A stretch of 64,000 nucleotides of DNA from Cytophagales bacterium (GCA_013298125.1 JAAFJP010000003.1:1-64000); one strand, 5' to 3'. Counted from the stretch's first letter, positions 35,112-43,955 are shown. Translations and numbers: made by a program. Notes: generated by a model not told the origin, from the letters alone.

Positions 35112-37190
35112 ATGAAATACCAACTCGGCATAGACATCGGTGGAACATTTACCGATTTAGTTTTATTGGAATCAACAACTGGAAAATTATTTTTCGGAAA
35201 AACCCTCACAACCTACGACAACCCCTCAAACGGCATCATCAATGGTACAAAAGAACTCTTAGCCAAGCACAATGTTTCTGCCTCAGATTTAACTGGAATT
35301 GTACACGGAACAACCCTTGTAACTAACTCAGTCATAGAAAGAAGAGGCTCATTGACGGGTTTCATCACCACCAAAGGTTTTGAAGATGTTTTAGAAATTG
35401 GTCGTGAATTACGTTATGATATTTATGATATTTTCTTGACCGTTCCAGAGCCATTAGTTGCTCGTAATTTTCGTTATGGAATTACAGAACGCATTGATTA
35501 TCAGGGAAATATAGTTGATTCTATTAATGAATCTGAAATCAAAGAAATCGTTGATAAATTGATTCAACAAGGTGTAAAATCCATTGCCGTTTGCTTTTTA
35601 AACTCCTTCACAAATCCTTCACACGAACGTAAAGTAGGCGAGTATATTCGTACTAATTATCCAGAAATTTATGTCAGCCTTTCGTGTGATGTAATGCCCG
35701 AAATCCGTGAGTATGAGCGTTCGTCGGCTACGGCTATGAATGCCTACGTACAACCACTTACTGACCAGTATCTCAGCACATTAGCCAAAAGATTGAAGGA
35801 AGAAGTTGGTTTTGGAGGAACATTAAACATTATGATTTCGTCGGGAAGATTGACTACTGTTGATGGGGCAAGACAGACTCCTATTCAACTCTTAGAATCA
35901 GGACCCGCAGGTGGTACAATGGCAGGGGTTTTCTTTGGAAAATTGACTGGAAAGAAAGATTTATTAGCTTTCGACATGGGCGGGACTACCGCAAAAGCCT
36001 CCCTAATTTTCGACCTAAAACCAGAAATTACTAACCAATTTGAAGCTGCAAGAGTGATGCGTTTTAAAAAAGGTTCTGGTTTGCCCGTCCGTATTCCAGT
36101 GATTGACATGATTGAAATTGGGGCTGGTGGCGGTTCAATCGCTCATTTGAATAAATTAGGCTTACTCCAAGTTGGTCCCGAATCGGCGGCTTCTGAACCT
36201 GGACCAGCTTGTTATGGACGTGGAGGCACACGCCCAACGGTTACGGATGCTGATTTAGTTTTGGGGTATTTGAATGAAGATTATTTCTTGGGTGGTACGA
36301 TGAAATTAGACAAAGAAGCCGCCAGAAATGCTCTAAACGAACATATTGCCAAACCTTTGAACATCACCATCGAAGAAGCCGCCATGGGAATTCACCGAAT
36401 TGTGAATGAAAATATGGCAAATGCAGCTCGTGTTCATATCCTCGAAAAAGGGCATGACCCCCGTTTTTATTCGATGTTGGCTTTTGGAGGGGCGGGTCCC
36501 GTTCATGCTTTTCAGACGGCTCGTTTGTTAAATTCTCCTCAGTTGATTATTCCTGTGGGTGCGGGTGTTGTTTCGGCTTTGGGCTTTTTAGTTTCTCCAA
36601 TTGCGTCCGAACAAATCAGAAGTTACGTTTCGTCTATTTCACAAATTGATTGGAAATACTTGAATCAGCAAATTTCAGAAATGGAGAAAGCGGGCTTTGA
36701 GTTTCTTGAAGGTGCTGGCGTGGATGCAAGCGAAGGTACGATTACGAGAGTGGTTGATATGCGTTACTCGGGTCAAGGACATGAGATTTCGGTTACGATT
36801 CCGAATGGCATTTTATCAGAAAATTCTATTGAAATTATTGAACAAAATTTTATCAAAGAATACGAATTTAGATACGGAAGAAGTATTGAAAACATTGGAA
36901 TTGAGGCAGTTACGTGGCGAGTAGTAGTGGCAGGAAAATCCCCTGAAATCATCCCAAATCAAGTAATCAAAACCGAAGGAAAAGATGCTTTGAAAGGCAC
37001 GAGAAGCGTGTTTTTAATGGGAGATAAAACGTATTCAGATGTTCCTGTTTATAGCCGTTATGACCTAAAACCTAATGAATCTTTCGATGGTCCAGCGGTG
37101 ATTGAGGAGATGGAATCGACGGTGATTATTGGTAGAAATTCTGTGATTAAGATTGATGAATTTAAAAATATTGTGATTGATTTGTTGTAA
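35112..37190 (+). CDS. HyuA-type hydantoinase/oxoprolinase A-subunit protein
   Basis: A 692-residue ATP-dependent amidohydrolase subunit. The ASKHA-type phosphate loop GIDIGGTFTDLVL is at the N-terminus, followed by GIVHGTTLVTNSVIERRG, EYERSSATAMNAYVQP, LLAFDMGGTTAKASLI and GPACYGRGG. The usual length is 650-700. Family members open hydantoin or 5-oxoproline rings with ATP, normally with a HyuB partner. No HyuB gene lies on either side. It ends the plus-strand block and converges on the SDR at 37263. Its role with the aldolase and hydro-lyase genes is unknown. Confidence 0.88.
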   Translation: MKYQLGIDIGGTFTDLVLLESTTGKLFFGKTLTTYDNPSNGIINGTKELLAKHNVSASDLTGIVHGTTLVTNSVIERRGSLTGFITTKGFEDVLEIGRELRYDIYDIFLTVPEPLVARNFRYGITERIDYQGNIVDSINESEIKEIVDKLIQQGVKSIAVCFLNSFTNPSHERKVGEYIRTNYPEIYVSLSCDVMPEIREYERSSATAMNAYVQPLTDQYLSTLAKRLKEEVGFGGTLNIMISSGRLTTVDGARQTPIQLLESGPAGGTMAGVFFGKLTGKKDLLAFDMGGTTAKASLIFDLKPEITNQFEAARVMRFKKGSGLPVRIPVIDMIEIGAGGGSIAHLNKLGLLQVGPESAASEPGPACYGRGGTRPTVTDADLVLGYLNEDYFLGGTMKLDKEAARNALNEHIAKPLNITIEEAAMGIHRIVNENMANAARVHILEKGHDPRFYSMLAFGGAGPVHAFQTARLLNSPQLIIPVGAGVVSALGFLVSPIASEQIRSYVSSISQIDWKYLNQQISEMEKAGFEFLEGAGVDASEGTITRVVDMRYSGQGHEISVTIPNGILSENSIEIIEQNFIKEYEFRYGRSIENIGIEAVTWRVVVAGKSPEIIPNQVIKTEGKDALKGTRSVFLMGDKTYSDVPVYSRYDLKPNESFDGPAVIEEMESTVIIGRNSVIKIDEFKNIVIDLL

Positions 37191-37193
37191 GAA

Positions 37194-37256
37194 AAGTATC
37201 ACAGGTTTCAGACCTTTTCCCAAATATACTCAACAGGTTGGAAACCTGTGGTACTT
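37194..37256. repeat. Inverted repeat with nested ACAGGTT hairpin
   Basis: AAGTATCACAGGTTTC (37194-37209) pairs with GAAACCTGTGGTACTT (37241-37256) at 15 of 16 positions. Inside lies ACAGGTTGGAAACCTGT (37233-37249), identical to 151-167. It sits between the converging HyuA and SDR genes, where it could terminate both. Confidence 0.8.
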
Positions 37257-37262
37257 TAAAAA

Positions 37263-38027
37263 TTACTCCTTCGGTCTTATTCCCGTTGCTTCCCAACCGC
37301 CATCAACCAAAATTGTTTGTCCTGTAATGTGCCTTGAATCGTCTGAGAGAAGGAATAGTGCAGTTTTTGCAATATCATCTGGTGTTCCAATTTGATTAAG
37401 CGGTGTTATTCTACTCCAAACTTGGTCATAATTTTCTTCTTCCAAAGCGGTACGTTCGGTCAAAGTTGCACCTGGGGCAATTGCATTGATTCTGATACCC
37501 AAAGGTGAAAGTTCAGCGACTAAATTGCGAGCCATCATTTTTATTCCTGCCTTCGTAACTGCATAAGCTGATAGATTTGGATAAGCCTGATACCCAATAT
37601 TTGAAGACATTAACAACACTTGTCCCCCACCCTCTTGTTTTTGAATTTGTTTAGCAAAAGCCTGAGTCAAAAAGAATGAACCTTGCAAGTTCAAGTTCAT
37701 GACTTTTTGGAAAGATTCTTCGGTAAAATCTAAAAAACTTCCAAACAAAGTAATGCCCGCATTGGCAACAATCATGTCGATTTTACCAAATTTCTTTACT
37801 GTAAAATCAATCATCTCGTAGATAAATTTAACATTTCCTGCATCACCAGCTATTGATGTACAATTACCAAAAGTAGAAATATTTTGCACAGCTTTGTTCA
37901 GAATATTATCGTCAAGGTCATTGATTACTACCGATGCACCTTCTTTAACTAATTGATTAGCAATCTCATAGCCAATTCCTGAACCAGCCCCTGTAACTAC
38001 GGCAACTTTATTTTCAAATCTTTTCAT
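37263..38027 (-). CDS. SDR family oxidoreductase, paralogue of the gene at 10755
   Basis: A 254-residue short-chain dehydrogenase (TGAGSGIGYEI, NAGI, Ser in LLMSSN, YAVTK; ending LVDGGW). It shares blocks PGATLTERT, WSRITPLNQIG and DGGWEATGIRP with the SDR at 10755-11522, showing a recent common origin. It is the last gene of the minus-strand block that includes a Zn-dehydrogenase and a split transketolase; a 96-bp gap with a TTAAG-rich tract precedes it. Oxidation or reduction of a sugar or sugar acid is likely. Confidence 0.85.
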   Translation of the reverse strand: MKRFENKVAVVTGAGSGIGYEIANQLVKEGASVVINDLDDNILNKAVQNISTFGNCTSIAGDAGNVKFIYEMIDFTVKKFGKIDMIVANAGITLFGSFLDFTEESFQKVMNLNLQGSFFLTQAFAKQIQKQEGGGQVLLMSSNIGYQAYPNLSAYAVTKAGIKMMARNLVAELSPLGIRINAIAPGATLTERTALEEENYDQVWSRITPLNQIGTPDDIAKTALFLLSDDSRHITGQTILVDGGWEATGIRPKE

Positions 38028-38123
38028 AAGTGGTATTTTTAAGAAGTCATTAAGTTTTAAGTATATAAGTCGTTAAGTTGAAAAAACTCATATGTCTTTG
38101 ATTATCAAATTCTCAAAAAATAT

Positions 38124-39152
38124 CTAAATCGGATTCAAAAGGATTTTAACCGCTTGTTTTGCTTCCATCAAATCAAAACCTTTTTTCCAATCTGAAATTG
38201 ACATTTCGTGAGTAATTGTGTCTTTTACGTTGAGACCTTGTTCTAAAATCTTCATGGTTTGCGTCCAAGTTTCACGCCTGTAACCTACTGAGCCATCTAT
38301 GCGTAATTGTCTGAAAGCCACCAAGTCCCAAGGCAAGGTCAATTCACGACCAAAATGTCCGACTTGAATAAAATGCCCCAAAGGTCGAAGTGCCTCCATG
38401 CAACTTCTCACGGATGCTTCTACGCCCGCAACTTCAAAAGCAACGTCAGCCCCTAAACCATCTGTTTCTTCTAAAATAATTTCTTGTAAATTCTCTTTAT
38501 TGACCACAACTGTACGATATGCACCGTATTGCAGGGCTAAATCTAAACGCATTTGGTCGTCTGATGTACCTGCAACGATGGTTTTAATTCCTTGCCGAGC
38601 TAATAATTTTACCACTAAAAGCCCGATTGGTCCTGGTCCTGAAACCAAAGCAACATCTCCTAATTTGAAATGAGCAATGTCTTCAACGGCATGAACCGCC
38701 GCCGCCAAAGGTTCAACTAATGAGGCTTCTCGCATCGATACGCCTTCTGGAATTTTATATAATTGGTCTGGACGAATGGCGGCATATCTGGCAAAAGCAC
38801 CATTAACCCCATGTCCCATACCTCTCCGATTTTTGCAGAACATAAAGTCGCCACTTTGACAATAACGACATTCTCCGCAAACAACAGCCACCGCTCCCAA
38901 CACAGAAAATTTATCGCCTAAGTTGATATTTGAGACGTTTTTGCCTCTTTCTATAATTGTCCCAGCAAACTCATGTCCGAGGATTACTGGCGGAAAATTT
39001 CTAAATCTATCGTGATAAACATGGAGGTCAGTGCCACAAATTCCACAGTGGGCAATGTCTATAATTACCTGATTATCAGCACATTTTGGCTCTGGCATAT
39101 CCATTAATGATACGTTGCCTGGACCTTTATCGTATTTTACTACTGCTTGCAT
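38124..39152 (-). CDS. Zinc-dependent sugar-alcohol/threonine-type dehydrogenase
   Basis: A 342-residue MDR-family dehydrogenase resembling sorbitol/L-iditol and threonine dehydrogenases. Catalytic zinc ligands are in HCGICGTDLHVYH and GHEFAG; the structural zinc loop is CGECRYCQSGDFMFC; the nucleotide-binding stretch is VSGPGPIGLLVVKLL. It would oxidise a polyol or hydroxy acid with NAD. Neighbours on the same strand are the two transketolase halves upstream and an SDR downstream, suggesting interconversion of a sugar or polyol. The exact substrate is not visible. Confidence 0.87.
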   Translation of the reverse strand: MQAVVKYDKGPGNVSLMDMPEPKCADNQVIIDIAHCGICGTDLHVYHDRFRNFPPVILGHEFAGTIIERGKNVSNINLGDKFSVLGAVAVVCGECRYCQSGDFMFCKNRRGMGHGVNGAFARYAAIRPDQLYKIPEGVSMREASLVEPLAAAVHAVEDIAHFKLGDVALVSGPGPIGLLVVKLLARQGIKTIVAGTSDDQMRLDLALQYGAYRTVVVNKENLQEIILEETDGLGADVAFEVAGVEASVRSCMEALRPLGHFIQVGHFGRELTLPWDLVAFRQLRIDGSVGYRRETWTQTMKILEQGLNVKDTITHEMSISDWKKGFDLMEAKQAVKILLNPI

Positions 39153-39247
39153 ATTAAGTTAATAAGTTATAAAGTTGTTAAGTTATAAAGTTGATTTTTT
39201 ATAATTCACGGGTAGTTAAAGTCCTGAAAATCAAAAATTTATCAATA

Positions 39248-40240
39248 TTATTTCTTAATAACTTCTAATATTTTTTCAACAATATTTACCGACCTCAACC
39301 CATATAAATCCAACAATTCCTGTGATTGTCCAGACTGACCGAAAACGTCATTAATCCCAATTCGATATACCCTTGTTGGATGATGTTCGGCTGTTACGCC
39401 TGCAATGGCTTCTCCAAGTCCGCCAATGATTGAATGTTCTTCTACGGTTACTAAAAATTTGGTTTCTTGGGCAGCTTTAATAACTACTTCATTATCAAGA
39501 GGTTTCACTGTTGGAAGATGAACAACCCTTGCTGAAATCCCTTTTTCTTTCAACATATCAGAGGCTTTTATTCCCTCAGAAACCATGATTCCTGTCGTGA
39601 AAATTGTACAATCTGTTCCTTCTCTGATGGTTCGGGATTTACCAATTTCAAACTTTCCGTGAATCTCTGGAACGATTGGATAGGTATCTCGACCATAACG
39701 CAAATAAACAGGACCTTTGAAATAAGCGGCTGCAATGGTTGCTTGCTTGGCTTCTTCGTAATCTCCTGGAACGATGACAGTTAGGTTTGGGAACGATCTA
39801 CAAATAGCAATATCTTCATTGATTTGATGCGATGCTCCGTCTCCTCCCGTTGAGATTCCGCAGTGAGTAGCCGCTACTTTTACGTTTGCTTTGGGGTAAC
39901 AAATGGAGTTACGTAATTGGTCACCTCCACGGGTGGTTATGAACATTCCGAATGACGTTGCGAAGGGTATAAAACCTTCAATAGACATTCCTGCGGCAAC
40001 TGAAAGCATATTTTGCTCGGCAACCCCCGCATTGAAATGTCGTTCTGGATAGATTTTCTGAAAGTCAGCCGAACGGGTTGCCTTCGCCACATCAGTATCA
40101 ATCACAACCACATTGGGTAATAATTTTCCTAACTCAATCAATCCGTCAGCAAAGCCTTTCTTGGTTTGCTCCGCTCCAAATTCAGAAGAAGGTGGGGCTG
40201 GAACGACTGGGATTATATGTATGTCTTCGATATTTTTCAT
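39248..40240 (-). CDS. Transketolase, C-terminal subunit
   Basis: A 330-residue protein with the pyrimidine-binding and C-terminal domains of transketolase (VVIDTDVAKATRSADF, PERHFNAGVAEQNMLSVAAG with the catalytic Glu, and TVEEHSIIGGLGEA). The N-terminal half is a separate gene 57 bp upstream, an arrangement found in archaeal-type and catabolic transketolases (for example the apulose-phosphate enzyme). A 15-bp hairpin (40251-40283) lies in the gap. It would transfer two-carbon units with thiamine diphosphate. Substrate choice cannot be read from sequence. Confidence 0.9.
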   Translation of the reverse strand: MKNIEDIHIIPVVPAPPSSEFGAEQTKKGFADGLIELGKLLPNVVVIDTDVAKATRSADFQKIYPERHFNAGVAEQNMLSVAAGMSIEGFIPFATSFGMFITTRGGDQLRNSICYPKANVKVAATHCGISTGGDGASHQINEDIAICRSFPNLTVIVPGDYEEAKQATIAAAYFKGPVYLRYGRDTYPIVPEIHGKFEIGKSRTIREGTDCTIFTTGIMVSEGIKASDMLKEKGISARVVHLPTVKPLDNEVVIKAAQETKFLVTVEEHSIIGGLGEAIAGVTAEHHPTRVYRIGINDVFGQSGQSQELLDLYGLRSVNIVEKILEVIKK

Positions 40241-40250
40241 TTTTTATCTT

Positions 40251-40283
40251 AACGCTGGTAGGGTTTTGAACCCTACCAGCGTT
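40251..40283. repeat. 15-bp hairpin repeat, covarying family
   Basis: AACGCTGGTAGGGTT (40251-40265), loop TTG, AACCCTACCAGCGTT (40269-40283). Perfect stem. It has the same ends, length and loop as 49754-49786 but a different, still complementary, middle. It lies between the two transketolase subunit genes. Confidence 0.9.
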
Positions 40284-40297
40284 TATTTGTCCGAAAC

Positions 40298-41113
40298 TTA
40301 AACTAACTCCCCCAAAGCCCTCATTGCCGTTTCTAAATTTGGCGGTGAGCCGTGCCACGTATTATCATTTTCCATAAAAGAAACGCCTTTCCCTTTTATG
40401 GTTCGGGCAATAATCATGACTGGTTTTTCAGATAGTTTTGCCTTTTCTACGGTATTAATAATTTGCTCAAAATCATGCCCGTCAATACTAAAAACCTCCC
40501 ATCCGAAGGCTTCCCATTTTGGTTCGAGCGGGTCGAGAGGCATAATATCTTCTGCATAACCATCAGATTGCATATAATTTCTATCCACAAAAGCGATGAT
40601 ATTATTGAGTTTGTATTTGTTGGCAAACATGGCAGCTTCCCAAATTTGCCCTTCCTGAATTTCTCCATCACCACAAAGACAAAAATAATTTTGCTTTTCG
40701 CCTTTCAATTTAGCGGACAATGCCATGCCGCAAGTTGTAGAAAGACTTAATCCCAAAGTTCCTGTTGAGACTTCGATACCTTTTTCTGTATATTGTTTAG
40801 GATGCCCTTGTAAATATGAGCCTGGACGACGGAAACCCAGTAAATCTTCTTTCGGAATGTAGCCACAATCAGCCAAAACGGCATAATAAACGGGTGTAGC
40901 ATGACCTTTTCCCATAATAAAACGGTCTCGTTCTGACCAATTTGGATTTTGAGAATCGTGTTTCATAATGTGATGATAAAGCGAGACCAGAATTTCAACT
41001 GCACTCATACTTCCCCCCACATGACCAGAGGCGGCTCTAGTAATCATGATAATAATTTCTTGTCGAATTTCTTTGGCTTTTAAACGCAGAAAATCAATTT
41101 TACTTTGTTTCAT
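40298..41113 (-). CDS. Transketolase, N-terminal subunit
   Basis: A 271-residue thiamine-diphosphate-binding half (ATG at 41113, MKQSKIDFLRL; an alternative ATG four residues earlier). Signs are GHVGGSMSAVEILVSLYHHI, GKGHATPVYYAVL, GDGEIQEGQIWEAAMFAN (ThDP-binding GDG...) and VDRNYMQSDG. It works with the C-terminal subunit gene downstream. Its start lies inside the end of the unrelated gene at 41100-41774 (overlap of 14 bp from this ATG), implying coupled translation. Confidence 0.9.
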   Translation of the reverse strand: MKQSKIDFLRLKAKEIRQEIIIMITRAASGHVGGSMSAVEILVSLYHHIMKHDSQNPNWSERDRFIMGKGHATPVYYAVLADCGYIPKEDLLGFRRPGSYLQGHPKQYTEKGIEVSTGTLGLSLSTTCGMALSAKLKGEKQNYFCLCGDGEIQEGQIWEAAMFANKYKLNNIIAFVDRNYMQSDGYAEDIMPLDPLEPKWEAFGWEVFSIDGHDFEQIINTVEKAKLSEKPVMIIARTIKGKGVSFMENDNTWHGSPPNLETAMRALGELV

Positions 41114-41774
41114 AGAATTTTGCATAAATATCGTTTATAATCAAATCAATTTGCTCAATATTTCCACTTCTACTTAGATAGTTTGGATGATAGGTCCAAT
41201 AAGTGTTATTTGGTAATTCGACATGAAACAGTTGGTCAAGAAATGGTGAAACCTCTTTTATTGAAATATCAGTATATAGAAATTTTAGCCATTCAATATC
41301 ACTTCCTAAAAAAATCACAATTGAAGGATTAAGCATTTCTATTTCTTTTTTCACAAGTTTATAGCCTTCGATATTTTTAATTTGGATAAAAAGAGGGGGT
41401 GTTTTATTAAGAAAGTCTATCTTTGAAATGTTATTCCAAATAATTCTTTTCCAATCCATTTCAAATCTATTACCAATTTTCTTAAAAAAATTCCAGAAAG
41501 GGCTGTTTACAGCATCGTCATTTATAAATTGCCTATATCGTGATTGTAACTTTTCAATCTCTATTTCAATCTCACTTTCAGGTATTTCGCTTAAACTTCC
41601 CCATCCTCCATGTGTTTCCTTCCCTACAATCATAATTTTAACTACATTATTATTGTACGTTTTGGGAATATTTAATATCAGAGGTTTTGATACCCCTAAT
41701 TTTTCTTTTTGAGAAAAATTGTTAACGAGATTAATCAAATATTGGCGATAAAAAGTAAATAATTCTTCATTCAT
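41100..41774 (-). CDS. Uracil-DNA-glycosylase-fold-like protein, unknown function
   Basis: A 224-residue protein, probably soluble. The pattern KIMIVGKETHGGWG near residue 45, WNNISK near 115, IVIFLGSD near 155 and TYWTYHPNYLSRSG near 195 resembles the uracil-DNA-glycosylase superfamily fold (GQxPxh / WN / HPSPL positions), but the usual catalytic motif is not preserved, so glycosylase activity is not claimed. It sits between Gfo/Idh and transketolase genes in a sugar-catabolic run and overlaps the next gene. It may be a late insertion of a DNA-related or unknown gene into the operon. Confidence 0.6.
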   Translation of the reverse strand: MNEELFTFYRQYLINLVNNFSQKEKLGVSKPLILNIPKTYNNNVVKIMIVGKETHGGWGSLSEIPESEIEIEIEKLQSRYRQFINDDAVNSPFWNFFKKIGNRFEMDWKRIIWNNISKIDFLNKTPPLFIQIKNIEGYKLVKKEIEMLNPSIVIFLGSDIEWLKFLYTDISIKEVSPFLDQLFHVELPNNTYWTYHPNYLSRSGNIEQIDLIINDIYAKFYETK

Positions 41775-41785
41775 TTGTTGATAAT

Positions 41786-42955
41786 TTATATGCTAACCCA
41801 CTTTCCCTTCCTTGCTGAATTAGAAACTCCTTCCAAGACCTCTTGACATTTCAGTCCATCCCAGAAACTTGGAATCATTGGTTTTTTATATTCAATGGCT
41901 TCAACCAATTCCTTTATTTCATGAATAAAAGTATGTTCCCAACCGATAATATGTCCCACGGGCCACCATGCACCTATGTACGGGTGCGTTGAATTTGTAA
42001 CAATTATATTCCTAAATCCTTGAATATCAGAGGCATCATTACGATTGAAATATTCTAATTCATTTAATCTTTCTAAATTAAAAATTAGCGAACCCTCACT
42101 TCCAAAGATTTCCAAACGTAAATAGTTTTTACGTCCGTTGGCAAACCGTGTCCCTTGAAAAACGCCCAAAGCTCCGTTTTGAAAATGAGCAAAAAAGGCA
42201 GAACAATCATCGGTTGTCACTTCACCCATGCCTGAACCATCAGAAAATGGTCGATTTTTTACAAAATTCTTTTCAACACCATTAACCGATTCTATCTCTC
42301 CACAAAGGTATCTTGCCAAATCCACGGTGTGGGCATTCATATCTCCGTGAGCTCCCGAACCAGAGGCTTTTGCATCGTGTCGCCAAGTCATCGGGAAATT
42401 TGGGTCGATGAGCCAATCTTGATAATAGACAGCATTAAAATGATGTATTTTCCCGATTTTGCCTTCATCAATCATCTTTTTTGCCAGAGCGATGGCAGGA
42501 ACAAAACGATAATTAAAAATCATGGCGTGGGTAATGCCAGCCTCCTCGGCAGCCTCATACATTTGACGAGCTTCTCGTACATTTCGGGCAATGGGTTTCT
42601 CACAAATAATATGCTTCCCTGCCTTCGCCCCTGCAATGGCGATGGGTGCGTGAGAATCGTTTGGCGTAGAAATATCAATTAAATCAACATCGTCACGTTG
42701 AATAATTTTCTTCCAATTGGTGGTAGTATTTTCCCAACCGAATTTATTGGCAAATTGTCGTAAACGTTCTTCATTTACGCCACAAGCCATTTTTAGGATG
42801 GGTTTTGCGGGTAAATCAAAGAAATATCCCACTTTTGAGTAAGCATTACTATGTGCTTTTCCCATAAATTGAGTTCCGACTATGGCGACGTTTAAAGCCC
42901 CCCTACCCCCAGAAGGGGAGTTTAGATTTTGAGTAGTTGTATCTTCTTTATTCAT
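41786..42955 (-). CDS. Gfo/Idh/MocA-family oxidoreductase
   Basis: A 389-residue NAD(P)-dependent sugar dehydrogenase. The Rossmann motif is NVAIVGTQFMGKAHSNAYSK near residue 24; STPNDSHAPIAIAGAKAGKHI and CEKPIARNVREA (EKP) follow, then the C-terminal beta-sheet domain (HDAKASGSGAHGDMNAHTVDLARYL, cited only as GSGAHGDMNAH). The family oxidises sugars, inositols or 3-keto-glycosides. The first 20 residues (SPSGGRGALN) come from one arm of an inverted repeat (42897-42994) and look like an added tail. The next upstream genes are an SDR and a sugar isomerase-like gene on the same strand, the usual company of this family. Confidence 0.87.
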   Translation of the reverse strand: MNKEDTTTQNLNSPSGGRGALNVAIVGTQFMGKAHSNAYSKVGYFFDLPAKPILKMACGVNEERLRQFANKFGWENTTTNWKKIIQRDDVDLIDISTPNDSHAPIAIAGAKAGKHIICEKPIARNVREARQMYEAAEEAGITHAMIFNYRFVPAIALAKKMIDEGKIGKIHHFNAVYYQDWLIDPNFPMTWRHDAKASGSGAHGDMNAHTVDLARYLCGEIESVNGVEKNFVKNRPFSDGSGMGEVTTDDCSAFFAHFQNGALGVFQGTRFANGRKNYLRLEIFGSEGSLIFNLERLNELEYFNRNDASDIQGFRNIIVTNSTHPYIGAWWPVGHIIGWEHTFIHEIKELVEAIEYKKPMIPSFWDGLKCQEVLEGVSNSARKGKWVSI

Positions 42956-42994
42956 ATTTATTCGTCTTGGAATTCCCCTTCTGGGGGTTAGGGC
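42897..42994. repeat. Inverted repeat overlapping the 5' end of the Gfo/Idh gene
   Basis: The arm near 42897-42921 (CCCCCTACCCCCAGAAGGGG) pairs with the arm near 42973-42994 (CCCCTTCTGGGGGTTAGGG). The left arm is inside the coding region and encodes the Ser-Pro-Ser-Gly-Gly-Arg-Gly stretch. The right arm is in the gap to the SDR gene. Confidence 0.8.
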
Positions 42995-43010
42995 GACCGA
43001 CGCTTCGGGG

Positions 43011-43751
43011 CTAAAATCCGTTTATCGTAAAACCACCGTCAACCGCTAAATTTTGACCTGTGATGAATGATGCATTATTCATCGCAAAGAAGGCAACAGC
43101 TGCGGCAACTTCTTCTGGCAAACCTACTCTTCTTAGTGGTGTTCTTGAAACAACCTCCGCATAAAAATCTGGATTTGCCAAAACTCCCGCCGTGAGTGGC
43201 GTGTGAATATACCACGGAGAAACTGCATTAAGTCTTATGCCATATTCCGCCCATTCAACGGCTATATTTCTGGTAAATTGAATCATAGCCGCCTTTGTCA
43301 TGCCATAAATTACCCCTGATTTTACGTGCGTCATACCTGTAACGGATGCAATAGAGACTACATTTCCCTTAGATTCTTTCAATAATGGGAAACATTTTCG
43401 AGTCAATTCATACATCGAAAACAAGTTTGTATTGACAATTTTATCAAAATCTTCATCTTCAAAGTCAACAATTTTCTTGCGAATATTCATGCCAACATTA
43501 TTGACCAAAATATCCAAGGCAGTCAATGAATCTACTATTTTTTTGATACCTTCTTTTGTACTCAAATCGGCAGAAATGACTGTTAATTTATCGGAAACTA
43601 TCTCCGCTTTCATAGCATCAATTGATTCTTGTCCACGGGCAACAGCAATTACGTTTGCACCTAATTCCAAAAACTCTTTCACAATTGCCTTACCAATTCC
43701 TTTTGTTCCGCCAGTTACTAAGGCTGTTTTATTTTCTAAATTCCAAGTCAT
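43011..43751 (-). CDS. SDR family oxidoreductase (tropinone-reductase-like group)
   Basis: A 246-residue short-chain dehydrogenase with TGGTKGIGKAI, NNVGM, Ser in SIASV, YGMTK and VDGGFTINGF at the end. The start TWNLENKTALVTGG is typical of tropinone-reductase-like SDRs. It lies between the TIM-barrel isomerase-like gene (204 bp, with a long inverted repeat) and the Gfo/Idh gene (55 bp). Oxidation of a secondary alcohol of a sugar or sugar acid is likely; the substrate is unknown. Confidence 0.85.
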   Translation of the reverse strand: MTWNLENKTALVTGGTKGIGKAIVKEFLELGANVIAVARGQESIDAMKAEIVSDKLTVISADLSTKEGIKKIVDSLTALDILVNNVGMNIRKKIVDFEDEDFDKIVNTNLFSMYELTRKCFPLLKESKGNVVSIASVTGMTHVKSGVIYGMTKAAMIQFTRNIAVEWAEYGIRLNAVSPWYIHTPLTAGVLANPDFYAEVVSRTPLRRVGLPEEVAAAVAFFAMNNASFITGQNLAVDGGFTINGF

Positions 43752-43796
43752 GGATAGTTGTTAAGTTTTAAGTATAATGTTTAAGAAGTTTTGATG

Positions 43797-43890
43797 TTTC
43801 CCACTCGTACCACGGGAATCCTTTCCCGTGAACTTGCGTAAGCTATTGGACTCAGACACGGGAAGGGATTCCCGTGGTACGAGTGGGAAA
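43797..43890. repeat. Long inverted repeat, 34-bp arms
   Basis: TTTCCCACTCGTACCACGGG... (43797-43830) is complementary to the arm 43857-43890 at 33 of 34 positions, with a 26-base spacer. It lies between the isomerase-like gene and the SDR, in the middle of a presumed operon, and would make a strong hairpin in the message. Confidence 0.9.
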
Positions 43891-43955
43891 ATTTTAAATA
43901 CCAAAAACTCATTAAACGGGGGATTAGGTTGATAAGTTTTAAAGTAAAAATATAC

